Below are positions 46,446 to 55,188 of a DNA stretch of 64,000 nt, piece by piece. Position 1 is the first letter of the stretch. The number at the start of each line of letters is the position of its first letter. The translations under genes were made by a program, and so were the position numbers. The notes beneath the pieces are model-generated. The model ran no database searches. It saw only the letters and a list, made by a program, of their open reading frames with translations, and was not told where the DNA came from. Source of the stretch: Arthrobacter sp. (GTDB taxonomy: Bacteria; Actinomycetota; Actinomycetes; Actinomycetales; Micrococcaceae); the NCBI RefSeq assembly GCF_031179985.1, contig NZ_JAPSHJ010000014.1, positions 26,065 through 90,064 of the forward strand, in the 5' to 3' direction.

Positions 46446-47660
46446 GTGACAATGCCCGATAGCCAAGAAGCGCCCGACAGCCAGGATCCGCTCACCATCC
46501 TGATCGCCGCGGATACTTACCCGCCCCACATCAATGGAGCTGCGCAGTTCGGCTACCGCCTGGCCAAAGGCATGACCGGACGCGGGCACAACGTGCATGT
46601 GCTGGCCTGCCGGCAGGACAAGGGCTCCAGCTACACCGAGTTCCGGGACGAGGCGACGGTCCACAGGCTGCGCTCCCACAAGGTGCCCACCCACGAATAC
46701 TTCCGGATCTGCTTCCCTTGGGAGATCAAGAAGGAAATCAGCCTCCTGTTCGACAAAGTGCAGCCGGACGTCGTCCACATCCAGAGCCACTATATGATCG
46801 GCGAGCACGTGCTCTACGAAGCCGTGAAGAGGGGCATCAGGGTGGTGGCCACCAATCACTTCATGCCGGAGAACCTCAACCCTTTCATGCCGTTCCCGCA
46901 GTGGTTCAAGGACATCATCGGGCGCATTTCCTGGAAGGACATGGGCAAGGTCATGGGCAAGGCAGACGTGGTTACCACTCCCACGCCGCTGGCAGCCAAG
47001 GCCATGCACCAGCACGCCTTCCTGCGGAAGGTCCTTCCCCTCTCCAACGGCATTGATTCAGCAGCCTACGAGCTCCAGCCGGGGGAAGTCCTGGAGCCAA
47101 ATCCAGCGCTCACCGTGGTGTTCGCCGGTCGGCTGGCCGAAGAGAAGCATGTGGATGTGCTGATCGATGCTGTGGCAAAGACTCCCGCTGAGCTGAACGT
47201 GCACCTCCAGATAGTGGGCGGCGGCGAAGTCAGGCCGGCGCTTGAGGCGCAGGTGGAGCGCCTTGGCCTGAAGGGCAGGGTGACCTTCCTGGGCCTGGCG
47301 AGCGACGCAGAGCTCAGAGAGGCCTATATCAAGGCAGACCTTTTCTGCATGCCCGGTACCGCCGAACTGCAGTCCCTGGTCACCCTCGAGGCGATGTCGG
47401 CTTCCACTCCCGTTGTGCTGGCAGATGCAATGGCTTTGCCACACCTGGTCAACGACGGCGAAAACGGCTACCTCTTCCGGCCCAATGACAGCAGTGACCT
47501 CGCGGCGAAGATAACCCAGGTCTTCAGCCTCCCGGCCGAAGACCGGGCCATGATGGGCAAAGCGAGCCGCTCCATGGTGGAACCCCACAGCATCGACGGC
47601 GTCCTGCAGAAATTTGAAGGTCTGTACCGGGGCGCCAGCTACGACGACATCCAGCTCTGA
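46446..47660 (+). CDS. GT4-family glycosyltransferase
   Basis: A 404-residue GT-B glycosyltransferase of family 4. The N-terminal domain starts TILIAADTYPPHINGAAQFGYRLA, which is the acceptor-binding layout of PimB/MgtA-like mannosyltransferases. The C-terminal nucleotide-sugar domain has FAGRLAEEKHVDVLIDA, LQIVGGGEVRPALEAQ and PGTAELQSLVTLEAMSAST, with the E-x7-E-type motif. The GTG start follows CCAGGAGC. A role in phosphoinositol mannoside or glycolipid synthesis is possible, given a CDP-alcohol phosphatidyltransferase two genes upstream, but this is inferred. A tRNA-Met gene follows. Confidence 0.88.
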   Translation: MTMPDSQEAPDSQDPLTILIAADTYPPHINGAAQFGYRLAKGMTGRGHNVHVLACRQDKGSSYTEFRDEATVHRLRSHKVPTHEYFRICFPWEIKKEISLLFDKVQPDVVHIQSHYMIGEHVLYEAVKRGIRVVATNHFMPENLNPFMPFPQWFKDIIGRISWKDMGKVMGKADVVTTPTPLAAKAMHQHAFLRKVLPLSNGIDSAAYELQPGEVLEPNPALTVVFAGRLAEEKHVDVLIDAVAKTPAELNVHLQIVGGGEVRPALEAQVERLGLKGRVTFLGLASDAELREAYIKADLFCMPGTAELQSLVTLEAMSASTPVVLADAMALPHLVNDGENGYLFRPNDSSDLAAKITQVFSLPAEDRAMMGKASRSMVEPHSIDGVLQKFEGLYRGASYDDIQL

Positions 47661-47767
47661 CGACACCCCGGGTTCGCGTGGCGTGGGCCCCACGCGTGCT
47701 CGACTACTATTGTTAGAGTGTTTTGGCCCCGGGCGCGGTCCTGTCTGGACGGTGCCGCCGGGCGCAT

Positions 47768-47841
47768 GGGGCTATAGCTCAGCTGGTTAGAGCGCGGGAC
47801 TCATAATCCTAAGGTCCTCGGTTCAAGTCCGAGTAGCCCTA
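47768..47841 (+). tRNA. tRNA-Met (CAT)
   Basis: A 74-base tRNA with acceptor GGGGCTA/TAGCCCT, D-arm GCTC-GAGC, anticodon loop CTCATAA (anticodon CAT) and T-arm CTCGGTTCAAGTCCGAG. The first acceptor pair is G-T and the discriminator A. It has elongator features. A CAT anticodon with lysidine (tRNA-Ile2) cannot be fully excluded from sequence. Confidence 0.88.
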
Positions 47842-47870
47842 CTGTTTGAACAGTATTTGAACAACACACG

Positions 47871-47917
47871 GGAGCCGTGGCTGATGGTGAAACCTCAGCC
47901 ACGGCTCCTTTGTTTTT
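47871..47917 (+). terminator. rho-independent terminator of tRNA-Met
   Basis: A perfect 14-bp stem GGAGCCGTGGCTGA/TCAGCCACGGCTCC (47871-47884 and 47895-47908), followed by TTTGTTTTT. Confidence 0.88.
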
Positions 47918-47930
47918 GGGTCAACATGCG

Positions 47931-47965
47931 GTATGTTACTGGTCAGTATGTTACTCGAGGGTAAC
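47931..47965. promoter_or_regulatory. TetR-like operator before the acyl-CoA dehydrogenase
   Basis: GTATGTTACT is repeated directly with a 15-bp period (47931-47940 and 47946-47955), and the second copy forms the dyad GTTAC-TCGAGG-GTAAC at 47950-47965. This looks like a TetR-family operator; no such regulator is in the window. Confidence 0.45.
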
Positions 47966-48023
47966 TTCGCGATCGCGGACTCCTGGCCCTCCGGCCGTTG
48001 TTGACCACATGTGAAGGAACACC

Positions 48024-49214
48024 ATGTCCAAAGCTGCTATTGACATCGACGACCTCCCCTACGCTGACGGCGACTTCTTTGGATTCGAACAGATGCTCAC
48101 CACCAAAGAGAAGGACCGCCTTGCCGAAATCCGCGGGTTCCTTGCCCGGGAAGTAAAGCCGATTGCGGTGGACTGCTGGAACAGGGGAGAGTTCCCTATG
48201 GACCTGATCCCCAAACTGGCAGAGATTGACCTCGTCAGCCCCGTAAGGCGCCAGGGCCACTCAAACCTTTTCGCCGGCATCATGCACGCCGAAGTCACAC
48301 GTGCTGATACGTCCATCTCCACCTTTATGGGGGTCCACGACGGGCTGTTCACCGGCTCCATCGAGGCCCTCGCCTCCCAGGAACAGCAGGAAGCCTGGCT
48401 GCCCGATATCTACTCAATGAAGAAGATCGGAGCTTTCGGCCTGACCGAACCCCTGGGCGGATCCGATGTTGCGGGTGGCACCCGCACCACGGCACGTTAC
48501 GACGGAGGCCAATGGATCCTTAACGGAGCCAAGCGCTGGATTGGAAACGCCACCTTCTCCGACTGGGTGGTGATTTACGCGCGCGACGAGGCCGACAACC
48601 AGGTCAAGGGCTTCCTGGTGGACACCAAGTCCGCCGGATACACCGCCACCAAGATCGAGAACAAGATCTCCCTTCGCACCGTACAGAACGCGGACATTGT
48701 GCTCGACAACGTGGTGGTTCCCGAGTTCTTCAAACTCGCGAACGCCAACAGCTTCAGGGATACCAACAAGGTCCTCAAGGTCACCCGCCTGGGCGTCGCC
48801 TGGCAAGCGGTCGGTCAGCAGCTTGCCGCCTTCGACGTCGCCCGCCGCTACGCAGTTGAGAGGAACCAGTTCGGGCGGCCACTCGCCTCCTTCCAGCTGG
48901 TCCAGAACCAGTTGGTTCAGATCCTGGGGAACGCCGTGAGCTCAATGGGCATGATGGTCCGGCTCTCCCAGTTGGAGGATGCAGGCGCAGCCAAGGACGA
49001 ACAATCGGCGCTTGCCAAGGCCTTCACCACCGCCCGCATGCGGGAGAGTGTTGCCCTTGGCCGCAGCATCCTGGGCGGCAACGGGATCGTCACCGACTAC
49101 GAAATGGCTAAAGTCTTCGCTGACGCCGAGGCCATTTACTCCTATGAGGGCACTCACGAAATCAACACCCTGGTGACAGGGCGGGCCATCACCGGAATCT
49201 CGGCAATCGTCTAA
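48024..49214 (+). CDS. acyl-CoA dehydrogenase, glutaryl-CoA dehydrogenase-like
   Basis: A 396-residue FAD enzyme of the acyl-CoA dehydrogenase family. FAD/substrate motifs include GAFGLTEPLGGSDVAGGTRT and WILNGAKRWIGNATFSDW. The C-terminal YEGTHEINTLVTGRAITGISA contains the catalytic base Glu375, and this wording is closest to glutaryl-CoA dehydrogenases, which dehydrogenate and decarboxylate glutaryl-CoA from lysine or tryptophan breakdown. An assignment to a general short-chain enzyme is possible. GAAGGAACACC precedes the ATG. A TetR-like operator sits 60-90 bases upstream. No pathway partner is adjacent. Confidence 0.85.
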   Translation: MSKAAIDIDDLPYADGDFFGFEQMLTTKEKDRLAEIRGFLAREVKPIAVDCWNRGEFPMDLIPKLAEIDLVSPVRRQGHSNLFAGIMHAEVTRADTSISTFMGVHDGLFTGSIEALASQEQQEAWLPDIYSMKKIGAFGLTEPLGGSDVAGGTRTTARYDGGQWILNGAKRWIGNATFSDWVVIYARDEADNQVKGFLVDTKSAGYTATKIENKISLRTVQNADIVLDNVVVPEFFKLANANSFRDTNKVLKVTRLGVAWQAVGQQLAAFDVARRYAVERNQFGRPLASFQLVQNQLVQILGNAVSSMGMMVRLSQLEDAGAAKDEQSALAKAFTTARMRESVALGRSILGGNGIVTDYEMAKVFADAEAIYSYEGTHEINTLVTGRAITGISAIV

Positions 49215-49226
49215 GCCGGCAATCAT

Positions 49227-49733
49227 CTAGGGCCCTCGGGCTGTCAGAGGGAGCAGGACGGAGGGACGCAGGTCCCTGACGAATGACAACGGGTTGAGGT
49301 ACTCCTCGCCGCGGCGGACTCCCCAGTGGAGGCACGGCGCATCCCCGCAATGACCCGCAAGCACCGTGCCGATCACATCGCCCTTGGATACCGCTGTTCC
49401 GACAACCAGGGTGCTCTCCACCGGTTCGAAGCTGCTCTTGATGCCCCCATGGTCGATGGTGATGACCGGCCTGTCCACCACAACGCCTACAAAGGTGACA
49501 GTGCCTGACTCAGGGGAGATGACCTGCGCCGGATCTTCGGCTTTCAGGTCCACTCCCCGATGCCCGCTCAACCATGGCTTGTCCGGCGGGTCGAATTCCC
49601 GCAGCACCGCGGGCTGCGGAGACAGCGGCCAGCTCCAGCTGCCCCGGGGTTCCTCAATGGCCGGTGGAGCGGCGCCTTGACTTGCCGGCGGCGCGATGAG
49701 CAGCAAGAGCACTGCCGGGATTAATGCTTTCAT
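49227..49733 (-). CDS. secreted M23 family metallopeptidase
   Basis: A 168-residue protein. Residues 1-20 (KALIPAVLLLLIAPPASQGA) are a signal peptide, and the remainder is an M23/LytM domain: SGHRGVDLKAEDPAQVISPESG and a C-terminal CLHWGVRRGEEYLNP, which carry the H-x3-D and HxH-type zinc ligands. It would cut peptidoglycan cross-links or stems outside the cell. It lacks LysM or coiled-coil parts. CAGGCT ends six bases before the ATG, so the transcript may be leaderless. It is convergent with the acyl-CoA dehydrogenase gene, 12 bases between stops. Confidence 0.87.
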   Translation of the reverse strand: MKALIPAVLLLLIAPPASQGAAPPAIEEPRGSWSWPLSPQPAVLREFDPPDKPWLSGHRGVDLKAEDPAQVISPESGTVTFVGVVVDRPVITIDHGGIKSSFEPVESTLVVGTAVSKGDVIGTVLAGHCGDAPCLHWGVRRGEEYLNPLSFVRDLRPSVLLPLTARGP

Positions 49734-50198
49734 GCCTCCAGCCTGTCCGCCTCCGCGTGGCGTTGTAAGGCGCCGATCCTGCTATGTGGAGAACGTCCTG
49801 ATGGCCCCGGAGTTGGTCTCTGGCAACGAACGCGCTGTAGTACACTTGACGGAGCAGTTTGCTGTGCCCTCAACGGTGCCTGCCTTCAGCCCACGCCACG
49901 TCCGCGTCCGTGTTCTGCAGGCTGTCATTCGTCGGCACGTCTCATTCAGAGGTGTGGGGGAGCAGCAGCTGACTACGCGCATCCAGCCCTCCGTTTTCTG
50001 GAGTCCGGGTTAGTCCGGACTTTCGGCTGTGGAGGATTGCGCCTCTTGCGGTCAGTGCCGGCAACGGTCCTGATGAGAGGAGCAAGGGATGCCAGGAGCA
50101 AAAGCCCGCCTGGGCAAAGCTAAATCAACCGTCAACTATTGGCAGGGTAAGAGAGCCATGGGCTCTCTCATGAATGACCTGCCGGAAGGAGCGTCGGC
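49734..50198 (+). promoter_or_regulatory. long rpsB leader region
   Basis: This 465-base stretch separates the divergent M23 gene from rpsB. TACACT at 49841-49846 is the best -10, giving an rpsB leader of about 345 bases. It contains a stem CTCC/GGAG at 49990-50003, a stem AGTCCGG/CCGGACT at 50002-50021 followed by TTTCGG, a small ORF at 50089, and a tight hairpin AGAGAGCC-ATG-GGCTCTCT just before the rpsB ribosome site GGAAGGAG. Such structure fits autoregulation by ribosomal protein S2, known for rpsB leaders of other bacteria. Confidence 0.45.
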
Positions 50199-50211
50199 AT
50201 GCCCGTCGTAA
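50089..50211 (+). CDS. possible 40-residue upstream ORF overlapping rpsB
   Basis: ATG at 50089 has a strong ribosome site (GAGAGGAGCAAGGG), reads [17 protein letters not shown] and ends at TAA inside rpsB codons 3-5, 12 bases past the rpsB start. Third-position bias is weak, so protein function is doubtful. Translation would run through the hairpin that precedes rpsB, so it could be a coupled leader peptide. Confidence 0.3.
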   Translation: MPGAKARLGKAKSTVNYWQGKRAMGSLMNDLPEGASACPS

Positions 50212-51074
50212 CTATGCGCCAGCTGCTTGACAGCGGCGTCCACTTTGGACACCAGACCCGTCGTTGGAACCCGAAGATGAAGCGCTTCATCTTCACGGAG
50301 CGCAACGGCATCTACATCATTGACCTTCAGCAGTCGCTGTCCTACATTGACCGCGCCTACGAGTTCGTGAAGGCCACCGTTGCACACGGCGGCACCGTTC
50401 TCTTCGTCGGTACCAAGAAGCAGGCCCAGGAAGCCATTGCCGAGCAGGCAATGCGCGTTGGCCAGCCCTACGTCAACCAGCGTTGGCTCGGCGGTATGCT
50501 GACCAACTTCCAGACGGTTGCCAAGCGTATCCAGCGTATGAAGGAACTCGAAGAGATCGACTTCGACGACGTCGCCGGTTCCACATACACCAAGAAGGAG
50601 CTGCTGCTCCTCAAGCGCGAACTCACCAAGCTTGAAACCAACCTTGGCGGTATCCGCAACCTGACCAAGGCACCCTCGGTGCTTTGGATCGTGGACACCA
50701 AGAAGGAACACCTTGCTGTTGACGAAGCCAAGAAGCTGAACATCCCGGTTGTTGCCATCCTGGACACCAACTGCGATCCCGATGAGGTCGACTTCCCGAT
50801 TCCGGGTAACGACGACGCCATCCGCTCAGTGAACCTGCTCACCCGCGTAGTCGCCGACGCCGTTGCTGAGGGCCTCATCGCCCGTAACCAGCGGGCAACC
50901 GGCACTGCCGAGACCCCCGAAGAGCCGCTGGCTGAGTGGGAGCGCGAGCTTCTCGAGGGCAGCAAGGCTGAAGAAGCACCTGCCGCTGAGGCCGCCCCCG
51001 CCGAAGCTGCTCCAGCTGCTGCCGAGGAAGCCCCGGCTGCCGCCGAAGCACCCGAAGCTGACGCTGCCAAGTAA
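50199..51074 (+). CDS. rpsB: 30S ribosomal protein S2
   Basis: The 291-residue S2 protein begins [31 protein letters not shown] and has the family core ([64 protein letters not shown]). S2 is assembled late on the back of the small subunit head-body junction. The C-terminal 50 residues are an Ala/Glu/Pro-rich tail ([17 protein letters not shown]...), typical of high-GC actinobacteria. GGAAGGAG precedes the ATG. The first gene of rpsB-tsf; the long leader suggests autoregulation. Confidence 0.98.
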   Translation: MPVVTMRQLLDSGVHFGHQTRRWNPKMKRFIFTERNGIYIIDLQQSLSYIDRAYEFVKATVAHGGTVLFVGTKKQAQEAIAEQAMRVGQPYVNQRWLGGMLTNFQTVAKRIQRMKELEEIDFDDVAGSTYTKKELLLLKRELTKLETNLGGIRNLTKAPSVLWIVDTKKEHLAVDEAKKLNIPVVAILDTNCDPDEVDFPIPGNDDAIRSVNLLTRVVADAVAEGLIARNQRATGTAETPEEPLAEWERELLEGSKAEEAPAAEAAPAEAAPAAAEEAPAAAEAPEADAAK

Positions 51075-51132
51075 GCAGGCATTCAAGGCTTGACCATCCC
51101 TGGGCTGCCCGCAGTTCCGGGATTACCGACCG

Positions 51133-51161
51133 GATGGCTGCTCACTCGCTGAGCAGCCATC
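51133..51161 (+). terminator. rpsB-tsf intergenic hairpin (attenuator candidate)
   Basis: A perfect 12-bp stem GATGGCTGCTCA/TGAGCAGCCATC with a 5-base loop. TTGGCGG follows rather than a T-run, so partial termination or RNA processing between rpsB and tsf is more likely than full termination. Confidence 0.5.
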
Positions 51162-51207
51162 TTGGCGGTGACCACAAACACATAATTTTCTAGACAGAGG
51201 GGTTCAC

Positions 51208-52044
51208 ATGGCCAACTACACTGCCGCTGATATCAAGGCTCTGCGCGAGCGCACCGGCGCCGGCATGATGGATGTCAAGAAGGCTCTTGACGAAGCCAAC
51301 GGTGACGCCGAGAAGGCCATCGAGATCATTCGCATCAAGGGCCTGAAGGGCGCTACCAAGCGTGAAGGCCGCTCCACTGCTGAAGGCCTGGTTGCTGCCA
51401 AGGTCGAGGGCAACGTCGGCGTTATGGTCGAAGTCAACTGCGAGACCGACTTCGTGGCCAAGGCCGACAAGTTCATCCAGCTTGCCGACAAGGTGCTGGC
51501 TGTTGCTGTTGAGTCCGGTGCTGCCGATCTCGATACCCTCCTGGCAACTGACGTTGACGGCAAGCCGCTGTCCGAGGTCGTCGTCGAAGAAGGCGCTGTC
51601 CTCGGTGAGAAGGTTGTTGTCCGCCGCATCTCCCGCGTGGAGGGTGGAACGGTTGACGCCTACCTGCACAAGACCTCCAAGGACCTTCCGGCCCAGGTTG
51701 GCGTGCTCTTTGCTGTTGAAGGCGAAGGCGAAGCTGCCGCTACGGCAGCCCACGACATCGCTGTCCACATCGCTGCCATGGCACCGAACTACCTGACCCG
51801 CGCCGACGTTCCCGCCGATCTGGTTGAGTCCGAGCGCCGCATCGCCGAAGAGACTGCCAAGGCTGAAGGCAAGCCTGAGGCTGCCATGACCAAGATTGTG
51901 GAAGGCCGCGTGACGGGCTTCTACAAGGGTGAGGTCCTGGTTGACCAGGCATTCGCCAAGGACGCCAAGAGGTCCGTGGCACAGGTTCTCGAAGAGGCCG
52001 GCGTCAAGCCCGTCGCCTTCACGCGTTTCCGCGTAGGTTCCTAG
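51208..52044 (+). CDS. tsf: translation elongation factor Ts
   Basis: EF-Ts (278 residues) catalyses GDP/GTP exchange on EF-Tu. The N-terminal UBA-like module is YTAADIKALRERTGAGMMDVKKALDEANGD with the TGAGMMDCKKAL-type signature (Val in place of Cys). The core contains EVNCETDFVAKADKF, the segment that contacts EF-Tu (TDF), and the C-terminal subdomain. The ATG follows AGAGGGG. It is downstream of rpsB by 133 bases with a strong hairpin between. Confidence 0.98.
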   Translation: MANYTAADIKALRERTGAGMMDVKKALDEANGDAEKAIEIIRIKGLKGATKREGRSTAEGLVAAKVEGNVGVMVEVNCETDFVAKADKFIQLADKVLAVAVESGAADLDTLLATDVDGKPLSEVVVEEGAVLGEKVVVRRISRVEGGTVDAYLHKTSKDLPAQVGVLFAVEGEGEAAATAAHDIAVHIAAMAPNYLTRADVPADLVESERRIAEETAKAEGKPEAAMTKIVEGRVTGFYKGEVLVDQAFAKDAKRSVAQVLEEAGVKPVAFTRFRVGS

Positions 52045-52056
52045 TCATACATGCCA

Positions 52057-52087
52057 AGGGGTGGTCACTGCGGTGACCGCCCCTTTT
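52057..52087 (+). terminator. terminator after tsf
   Basis: AGGGGTGGTCAC (52057-52068) pairs with GTGACCGCCCCT (52073-52084) with one T-G pair, and TTTT follows. It ends rpsB-tsf transcription before pyrH. Confidence 0.75.
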
Positions 52088-52193
52088 GCATGCACAGATG
52101 GCAGCGGCCGTTGCCTGGCCAAAGGCGCCGGCAATGACACTTTTACCGCGCCGCACGATAACCTAGCTCAGAGTTCACCAACGGGAAGGCACC

Positions 52194-52931
52194 ATGGAAA
52201 CCGTAAACACTTCGCCCCATTCGGAGAAGAACCGACGGCGCGTCCTCCTCAAGCTATCAGGTGAGGTCTTCGGCGGCGGCAAGCTCGGTGTCGATCCCGA
52301 CACCGTACGCGGGGTGGCAAAGCAGATCGCGGCCGCAGTACCGGACGTTGAGGTGGCTATCGTCGTCGGCGGCGGCAATTTCTTCCGCGGCGCAGAACTT
52401 TCCCAGAGCGGGATGGACCGCTCCCGTGCCGACTACATGGGCATGCTGGGCACCGTGATGAACTGCCTGGCCCTCCAGGATTTCCTGGAGCAGGCCGGCG
52501 TCGAAACCCGAGTCCAGAGCGCCATCACCATGGGCCAGGTCGCAGAGGCCTACATACCCCGCCGCGCCATCCGCCACATGGAAAAGAACCGGGTTGTCAT
52601 CTTTGGCGCGGGGGCAGGACTGCCGTACTTTTCCACGGACACCGTCGCTGCCCAGCGGGCACTCGAGGTCCATGCCGACGTCGTGCTGATGGCCAAGAGC
52701 GGAGTGGACGGCGTCTACACGGCTGACCCCAAAAAGGATCCCAAAGCCCAAAAGCTGGACCGGCTCAGCTACGACGACGCCCTCCGCCGGGATATACGGG
52801 TAATGGACCAGACAGCCATGACCATGTGCAAGGACAATGACCTGTCCATGGTGGTCTTTGGTATGGAGGGCGAGGGCAACGTGACCCGTGCCATCCGTGG
52901 CGAGGAACTGGGCACCCTGGTCACGCCCTAG
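52194..52931 (+). CDS. pyrH: uridylate kinase (UMP kinase)
   Basis: PyrH phosphorylates UMP to UDP with ATP and is allosterically controlled by UTP/GTP. The 245-residue amino-acid-kinase-fold protein has [14 protein letters not shown] at the start, [13 protein letters not shown], the [18 protein letters not shown] helix, and [14 protein letters not shown] near the nucleotide site. The ATG follows GGGAAGG. Order rpsB-tsf-pyrH-frr-cdsA is the classic bacterial cluster. Confidence 0.98.
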   Translation: METVNTSPHSEKNRRRVLLKLSGEVFGGGKLGVDPDTVRGVAKQIAAAVPDVEVAIVVGGGNFFRGAELSQSGMDRSRADYMGMLGTVMNCLALQDFLEQAGVETRVQSAITMGQVAEAYIPRRAIRHMEKNRVVIFGAGAGLPYFSTDTVAAQRALEVHADVVLMAKSGVDGVYTADPKKDPKAQKLDRLSYDDALRRDIRVMDQTAMTMCKDNDLSMVVFGMEGEGNVTRAIRGEELGTLVTP

Positions 52932-53046
52932 CAACGGCTAGGATGTTTTTAGGCTTGGTCCCGCAGGCGGGACGAACAGGCAGACGGAACCACAACCGTG
53001 CAACTCGCAGGCAAGCCGGAGTGCACTAATTTTCTGAGGAGAGATC

Positions 53047-53604
53047 GTGATCGAAGAAACCTTGCTCGAAGCCGGGGACAAGATGGACAAGGCAGTCGAA
53101 GTAGCCAAGGAAGATTTCGCCTCGATCCGCACGGGCCGCGCCACTCCGGGCCTCTACAACAAAGTCATCGTTGAGTACTACGGCACGCCCACGCCGCTGC
53201 AGCAGCTCGCCTCCTTCGCAGTTCCGGACGCCAGGACCATCCTGGTAACGCCCTATGACAAGACAGCGCTGCGGGACATCGAGCGCGCCCTGAGCGATTC
53301 CGAAGTTGGCGCCAACCCCTCAAACGACGGCAACGTCATCCGCATCACCATTCCGGAACTGACGCAGGAACGGCGCAAGGAATACGTCAAGATCGTCAAG
53401 GGCAAGGGTGAGGACGCCAAGGTGTCCATCCGCAACATCCGCCGTAAGGCCAAGGAGACGCTGGACAAGCTGGTCAAGGACGGCGAAGCCGGCGAAGACG
53501 AAGGAAGCCGCGGCGAAAAGGAACTCGATTCCATGACTAAGGCACACGTGGACAGCATCGACGAGCTGCTCAAGCGCAAGGAAGCCGAGCTGCTCGAGGT
53601 CTGA
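53047..53604 (+). CDS. frr: ribosome recycling factor
   Basis: RRF (185 residues) splits post-termination ribosomes with EF-G. It has the three-helix bundle sequence, [67 protein letters not shown], and the closing helix. The GTG start follows TGAGGAG. The stop overlaps the cdsA start by one base (TGATG), so translation is coupled. Confidence 0.98.
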   Translation: MIEETLLEAGDKMDKAVEVAKEDFASIRTGRATPGLYNKVIVEYYGTPTPLQQLASFAVPDARTILVTPYDKTALRDIERALSDSEVGANPSNDGNVIRITIPELTQERRKEYVKIVKGKGEDAKVSIRNIRRKAKETLDKLVKDGEAGEDEGSRGEKELDSMTKAHVDSIDELLKRKEAELLEV

Positions 53605-54524
53605 TGAGTCAGGCACAGCAGGGCTCGGGGGCTCAGCCCCGGGTGCGTCGGATGCAGCGTCCCAACCCGACCCCCAAGGCGGGACGCAACCTTCCGGCTG
53701 CTATCGCCGTCGGGCTTGCCATGCTTTTTGCGGTACTCGGCGGGCTGCTGTTCCTGCCGCTTGGCTTTGTGGTGGTCACCACCACTTTTGCCGCGATGGG
53801 AGCCTGGGAGATTTTCCGGGCCCTCGAAGTGTCAGGAACCAGGATCCCGATCGTCCCCGTGATGACCGGTACGGTGGCAATGCCCATCTCGGCCTATTTC
53901 GGTGGACTGGAAAGCCTGCTGTTCGCGATGCTGCTCAGCAGCGTGGCTGTTCTTCTCTGGCGATCCATTGAAAGCGCCGAAGGCTCCGCCCGGAGCATCT
54001 TCGGCGGTGTCTTCACGCTCGCCTGGGTACCCTTCCTGATCAGCTTTGCCGTACTTCCGCTGCATGCTACCGGCGGGGCCACTCCCGTGGGGCTGTACGA
54101 AGACGGCGTGGTGCCGCAGGGTGCGTGGCAGATCGTTACGCTGCTGCTGCTGGTGGTCTCCAACGACACCTTCGGCTATCTTGTTGGTGCGTCCTTGGGG
54201 AGGCATCCGATGGCCCCGAAAATCAGCCCAAAGAAGTCCTGGGAAGGCTTCGCCGGCTCCGTGGCAGGCGCCATGGTTATCGGAGTCCTGGCGAGCATCT
54301 TCCTGCTGGACAAACCCTGGTGGGTGGGCGTGGCCCTTGCCGTCGGTATGGTGGCGGCGGCCACTGCGGGGGACCTTGCCGAGTCGATGGTCAAACGCGA
54401 GTTGGGGATCAAAGACATGAGCAGCGTCCTGCCCGGTCACGGCGGCATTATGGACAGGCTGGACTCGATCGTGTTCGCTTCCCCTGCCGCTTTCATCCTG
54501 TTCGCAGCCTTCGCGCGAACATGA
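53604..54524 (+). CDS. cdsA: phosphatidate cytidylyltransferase
   Basis: CdsA makes CDP-diacylglycerol from phosphatidate and CTP for phospholipid synthesis at the membrane. The 306-residue protein has a basic disordered N-terminus (about 1-27), about eight TM segments, and the C-terminal signature KKSWEGFAGSVAGAM with GDLAESMVKRELGIKDM and LPGHGGIMDRLDS. It begins on the overlapping TGATG after frr. A DivIVA-repeat gene follows 79 bases on. Confidence 0.95.
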   Translation: MSQAQQGSGAQPRVRRMQRPNPTPKAGRNLPAAIAVGLAMLFAVLGGLLFLPLGFVVVTTTFAAMGAWEIFRALEVSGTRIPIVPVMTGTVAMPISAYFGGLESLLFAMLLSSVAVLLWRSIESAEGSARSIFGGVFTLAWVPFLISFAVLPLHATGGATPVGLYEDGVVPQGAWQIVTLLLLVVSNDTFGYLVGASLGRHPMAPKISPKKSWEGFAGSVAGAMVIGVLASIFLLDKPWWVGVALAVGMVAAATAGDLAESMVKRELGIKDMSSVLPGHGGIMDRLDSIVFASPAAFILFAAFART

Positions 54525-54603
54525 CGGGTCTTCGCACCGCTCCTATCCGGCACCCTAGAATGGTGCGGAGCAACCCAGGCTGGACCGTATTGAAGGACAG
54601 AAC

Positions 54604-55188
54604 GTGAGAGTGGACATGCAACGGCAGATACCCGCAACCTTCGACCGTGTAGAGCGGAATGAATACGGTTATAACGCCAAGCAGGTGGACGAGTTCCTGC
54701 AACGTGCCCGGATCTCGTTCGAAAATCCGCAGGCTGCGGCCTCCGTTATCAAAAGCTCCGACGTCCGTGCAGTGTCCTTTGACCCCGTCAAGGGAGGCTA
54801 TGCCGCGGACGGCGTGGACGCTGCTTTGGACCGGCTGGAGGACGCTTTCGCGCGCCGGGAACGTGATGAACTCATTGCCCAGCGGGGTGAGGAAGCCTGG
54901 CTCAAGGAAATCGGAAAGCTCTCCGGGCTCCTGAGGGGACGCCTGCACCGGCCAGATGGTGAGCGCTTCCGCCGGCCAACCAAGTCCCGGGCGCGGAGCT
55001 ACAACATGATTGACGTCGACAATCTCTGCCGCGATCTGATCGGTTACCTTGAGGAAGACCGGCCGCTCAGCGTTGACAATGTCCGCAAGGCCGTCTTTCG
55101 TCAGGCATCAGGTCCGGATGGCTATGAGGAAACCCAAGTGGATGCTTTCCTCGACCGCGTCGTGGAACTCATGGCCGCTATCGACTAA
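54604..55188 (+). CDS. DivIVA-domain repeat protein
   Basis: A 194-residue protein with three copies of the short DivI1A-like repeat: YGYNAKQVDEFLQRA (about 21-35), GGYAADGVDAALDRLEDAF (about 62-80) and DGYEETQVDAFLDRVVELM (about 172-190). DivIVA-domain proteins recruit to negatively curved membranes and act in polar growth and division in Actinobacteria; here the long coiled coil of full DivIVA (Wag31) is missing. The GTG start follows AAGGACAG; TAGAAT near 54555 is a plausible -10. Its stop overlaps that of the convergent symporter gene by 3 bases. Confidence 0.82.
   Translation: MRVDMQRQIPATFDRVERNEYGYNAKQVDEFLQRARISFENPQAAASVIKSSDVRAVSFDPVKGGYAADGVDAALDRLEDAFARRERDELIAQRGEEAWLKEIGKLSGLLRGRLHRPDGERFRRPTKSRARSYNMIDVDNLCRDLIGYLEEDRPLSVDNVRKAVFRQASGPDGYEETQVDAFLDRVVELMAAID

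Noticed and set aside
47768..47841. Call of tRNA-Ile2 instead of tRNA-Met
   Set aside because: The CAT anticodon alone is ambiguous, but the elongator-Met features fit better; kept as a stated caveat.
49696..50013. 105-codon frame across the rpsB leader
   Set aside because: Starts within the M23 gene on the other strand, spans the promoter region, no ribosome site or family match.
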